From Pseudomonadota bacterium (GTDB lineage: Bacteria > Pseudomonadota > Gammaproteobacteria > Burkholderiales > Burkholderiaceae_D): a stretch of DNA of 9,336 bases. Shown here piece after piece: positions 7,104-9,336 of this stretch. A program made the position numbers and the translations under genes. Each line of letters begins with the position of its first letter. Positions within the stretch are counted from its first letter, which is position 1. The stretch is from positions 1 through 9,336 of the forward strand of contig JAEYIG010000144.1 of assembly GCA_023409175.1 (NCBI GenBank). The letters run 5' to 3'. Under the pieces are notes generated by a model. It did no database searches, was not told the DNA's origin, and saw only the letters and a list, made by a program, of their open reading frames with translations.

Positions 7104-8729
7104 ATGCCAGTTGCCAGCAGCGAACCCGACCATGAAGAAAAGCACATCGGTGCATGGACGCCGATGCGCCGTCCGGTGTTCCGCATGCTGTGGATCGCCA
7201 TCCTGTTCGTGAATATCGCTTCATGGATGCAGGATGTCGGTGCGGGATGGCTCATGACGTCCCTTGCGCCTACCCCGGTCATGGTGTCGCTGGTTCAGGC
7301 AGCGACCAGTACCCCGTTTTTCCTCTTGGCCATTCCGGCCGGTGCACTGGCGGATATTGTCGACAGGCGGCGTTTTTTGCTTGCCACACAGGTCTGGCTG
7401 GCCTGCTGTGCAGGCACGCTCGGCATCCTGACCCTGACGGGAATGACCAGTTCCATCCTGTTGCTGCTGTTCACTTTCTTTCTGGGAGTGGGGCTCGCCA
7501 TGATGATGCCTGCCTGGGGCGCCGTCATCCCGGAACTCGTGCCGCGGGAAGAACTCCAGTCTGCCGTGGCCCTGAACAGCATTGCGATCAATATCGCCCG
7601 TTCGGTCGGCCCTGCCATTGCAGGCATCATCGTTGCGGCAGCCGGTTCAGGGGCGGTTTTCATGGCAAACGCGACGTTCTATACCATCGTCCTGTTTTTG
7701 ACCCTGCGCTGGAAACGGAACGTGGCCCAAAGCGAGTTGCCATCGGAACACCTGATTTCCGCCATCCGGGCGGGCTTGCGTTATGCACGCCATTCCGAAG
7801 CGCTGATAGCGGTCATGATCCGGGGGGCCTGTTTTTTCGTCTTTGCCAGTGCTTCATGGGCATTGATGCCACTGATCGTCCGGCATGAACTGAAACGCGG
7901 CCCGGATGTGTATGGCCTCATGCTGGGGTGTATCGGTATCGGGGCGATCTGTGGCGCCATCCTGATGCCCCGCCTGATCAGGAGGGTAAGCCGTGACACG
8001 ATCATCCGGGGAGCCTCCATGGTATATGGCCTCTCGATGCTGGCGCTGGCGTTCAGCACGAACCTGATCATGGCGTGCTGTTCGATGTTTTTCATCGGGA
8101 TCTCATGGATGATGACCGCTTCCGCACTGATGACAGCTGCCCAGATCACCTTGCCGGGATGGGTCAGGGCGAGGGGACTCGCCTTTTTCTGGATCGTCTT
8201 TACCGGGGGGATGGCCGGTGGCAGCGTCATCTGGGGGCAAGTGGCAGGATTGCTGAACATCCAGTCGGCGCTGGTAATAGCGGCTGTCTGCCTCTTTATC
8301 GGCATTGCCGTTTCATGGCGTTTCTATGTCGGCCTGAACGACAGGGCAGACCTGACGCCCCTCTCGCATGACTGGGCAGGGCCTGTCCCGCGTGACATTG
8401 AAATGCATGAAGGCCCCATCATGATCACGATCGAATATCAGGTCAGGCCGGAAGACACGGATACCTTTATCGGAATCATGACCCGCCTTGGCGAGATTCG
8501 CCAGCGCAACGGCGGGTACATGTGGGAACTGTTCAACGACATCAACCGGCCAGGCATCATGATCGAGTTCTACATGATCGAATCAATGGTCGAAATGCTC
8601 CGTCAGCGCGAACGCATGACGGTCGCCGACCGCGAAGTCCGGGATGAGGCGCGGGCTTACCATAACGGCAGTTCGCCGCCAAAAGTGACGCGCCTGTTGT
8701 CGGCCATCAGCCACAGGAAAATCTTTTGA
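7104..8729 (+). CDS. MFS_3-family exporter (EntS-like) with fused C-terminal alpha/beta-barrel-like domain
   Basis: A 541-residue major facilitator superfamily transporter of the MFS_3 / enterobactin-exporter-like group, probably a proton-driven exporter of a small molecule in the inner membrane. About twelve hydrophobic helices span roughly 29-408. The loop 2-3 signature GALADIVDRRR is at 80-90, and PAWGAVIPELVPREEL at 136-151 is typical of the group. Residues 437-520 form a soluble tail beginning GPIMITIEYQV, with a helix-strand pattern resembling an ABM-type dimeric alpha/beta barrel. Such tails occur in this family, so this is not a random fusion. No binding-protein, siderophore-synthesis or receptor genes are adjacent, so the substrate is unknown. 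The ATG at 7104 lacks an obvious Shine-Dalgarno; M21 (ATG at 7164) is an alternative that would trim only the soluble N-terminus. The upstream spacer holds a terminator and a weak Fur-like dyad, so regulation by iron is possible but unproven. Confidence 0.92.
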   Translation: MPVASSEPDHEEKHIGAWTPMRRPVFRMLWIAILFVNIASWMQDVGAGWLMTSLAPTPVMVSLVQAATSTPFFLLAIPAGALADIVDRRRFLLATQVWLACCAGTLGILTLTGMTSSILLLLFTFFLGVGLAMMMPAWGAVIPELVPREELQSAVALNSIAINIARSVGPAIAGIIVAAAGSGAVFMANATFYTIVLFLTLRWKRNVAQSELPSEHLISAIRAGLRYARHSEALIAVMIRGACFFVFASASWALMPLIVRHELKRGPDVYGLMLGCIGIGAICGAILMPRLIRRVSRDTIIRGASMVYGLSMLALAFSTNLIMACCSMFFIGISWMMTASALMTAAQITLPGWVRARGLAFFWIVFTGGMAGGSVIWGQVAGLLNIQSALVIAAVCLFIGIAVSWRFYVGLNDRADLTPLSHDWAGPVPRDIEMHEGPIMITIEYQVRPEDTDTFIGIMTRLGEIRQRNGGYMWELFNDINRPGIMIEFYMIESMVEMLRQRERMTVADREVRDEARAYHNGSSPPKVTRLLSAISHRKIF

Positions 8730-8786
8730 GTTTCATCCGGATCAGGGGACGGGTTTCACTGGACGGTGAAGGGCAGGAGTGAGTCG

Positions 8787-8808
8787 GTCGCGTTTATTTT
8801 TGCGCGAC
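8787..8808. repeat. 6-bp inverted repeat at the convergent MFS/bioC 3' junction
   Basis: GTCGCG (8787-8792) and CGCGAC (8803-8808) are perfect complements around a 10-base AT-rich loop that includes the bioC stop codon (TTA at 8794-8796 on the plus strand). A GC stem between two converging genes could end or stabilise either transcript, but neither strand has a T-run after it. It is at best a non-canonical or Rho-assisted terminator. Confidence 0.3.
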
Positions 8809-9336
8809 GGCAAAGCCGTACACCAGTTCGTAAGTAAGAGGCAAACCGGATTCATCCCGGAAAGTCTCGTATCTTTCCTCTGCGTTTTTCCATGCCGTTT
8901 TCCCCATCAGGGGCTGGCGCTTCCGGACACTCTGGTGTGCGCCGACGCCCCGGATCGAGTCAATGACCGAACGGAAGTCAGGATAATGCATCACGTGTTT
9001 TTCAGTGCGCAGTCCGATATCGGCAAACCCGGCTTGCTGCAGCTGGTCTCCGAGTTCGGCAGCCGAATAAAAGGGCAGCACACGGTTGGAATCGTCCATT
9101 CCGGAAAAGGCATAATCAATTTCGGAAAGCGTTCCGGGTACAGGCGTCGTGAAAAACAGGATGCCATTGTTTTCAAGCACCCTGTAGAGTTCAGGGAAAA
9201 CCACCGCTGGCTGGCACCATTGCAGGGCAAGCGAACACCAGACAAGATCGAAACGGTTTGCCTCGAACGGCATCTTTTCGAGATCGCCCACGACGGCTGA
9301 AAATCCCTTTTCGTGCATCCGGTCGACCATTTCCTG
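8794..9336 (-). CDS. bioC: Malonyl-ACP O-methyltransferase BioC (5' partial, C-terminal about 180 residues)
   Basis: SAM-dependent methyltransferase that methylates the free carboxyl of malonyl-ACP so that fatty-acid synthesis can build the pimelate part of biotin. The visible part aligns by eye with E. coli BioC. GDLEKMPF and FDLVWCSLALQWC match its GDIESLPL and FDLAWSNLAVQWC. ELYRVLENNGILFFTTPVPGTLSE matches [31 protein letters not shown] segment sits where E. coli has GIGATH, and the end LPLTYELVYG matches YPLTYHLFLG. The frame is open through 9336 and lacks the glycine-rich SAM motif (DAGCGPG-type), so roughly the first 75 to 110 residues lie beyond the window. The methionine at 9330 is internal, corresponding to the start of the E. 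coli PMLVQAR region. It converges on the MFS gene with a 64-base gap. No other biotin gene is visible here. Confidence 0.88.
   Translation of the reverse strand, partial: QEMVDRMHEKGFSAVVGDLEKMPFEANRFDLVWCSLALQWCQPAVVFPELYRVLENNGILFFTTPVPGTLSEIDYAFSGMDDSNRVLPFYSAAELGDQLQQAGFADIGLRTEKHVMHYPDFRSVIDSIRGVGAHQSVRKRQPLMGKTAWKNAEERYETFRDESGLPLTYELVYGFAVAQK

Noticed and set aside
7154..7888. Plus-strand open frame of 244 codons in a second frame inside the MFS gene
   Set aside because: It overlaps the transporter in an alternative frame and its product is rich in R, H, G and C without domain features, typical of out-of-frame translation.
8755..8770. TTCAC...GTGAA hairpin after the MFS stop as a terminator
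   Set aside because: A 5-bp stem followed by purines rather than T residues; too weak to call.
8779..9300. Plus-strand open frame of 173 codons opposite bioC
   Set aside because: BioC on the minus strand is well supported by motif matches to E. coli BioC; the plus-strand frame is its shadow.
1..9336. CRISPR arrays, tRNA/rRNA genes, insertion sequences, toxin-antitoxin or defence systems
   Set aside because: I saw no regularly spaced repeats, no tRNA-like cloverleaf segments, no transposase or terminal repeats, and nearly all sequence is accounted for by five conserved genes.

Overview
This window looks like ordinary chromosome from a Gram-negative proteobacterium, most likely a betaproteobacterium of the Burkholderiales. 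Oxalobacteraceae is a guess from overall gene style and a GC content near one half by eye. It holds five protein-coding genes, two of them cut by the window edges. I see no RNA genes, insertion sequences, CRISPR arrays or phage genes.

Layout, left to right. (1) The first 4 kb is one very large plus-strand cyclic-di-GMP signalling protein, open at its 5' end. It has a periplasmic Cache-like sensor, a membrane helix, PAS, two tandem GAF domains, a second PAS, then GGDEF and EAL domains whose catalytic residues all look intact. (2) Convergent to it is a 471-residue FAD-linked D-2-hydroxyacid dehydrogenase (GlcD / D-lactate / D-2-hydroxyglutarate dehydrogenase type) on the minus strand. (3) A 167-base divergent spacer separates that gene from a YihY/BrkB-family inner-membrane protein with a long cytoplasmic C-terminal extension. 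(4) After a 154-base spacer with two hairpins, one of them a good intrinsic terminator, comes an MFS_3-type exporter with a fused C-terminal alpha/beta-barrel-like domain. (5) A 64-base convergent spacer leads to the minus-strand 3' part of bioC (biotin synthesis), which runs off the right edge.

The genes do not form one pathway. Orientation alternates, so there are probably four or five separate transcription units; only the YihY gene and the MFS gene run head-to-tail. Neighbouring functions (c-di-GMP turnover, hydroxyacid oxidation, membrane protein, efflux, biotin) suggest core-genome housekeeping rather than an accessory island.

I found no convincing undescribed system. The observations most worth a second look are in the non-coding spacers. 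The YihY-MFS spacer has a terminator whose 3' arm could instead pair with the loop of an upstream 9-bp hairpin, an attenuator-like arrangement. The divergent spacer has an orphan near-perfect Shine-Dalgarno followed by a five-codon reading frame. Within the signalling protein, the two GAF domains are an internal duplication still visible in the DNA at a constant 606-base offset.
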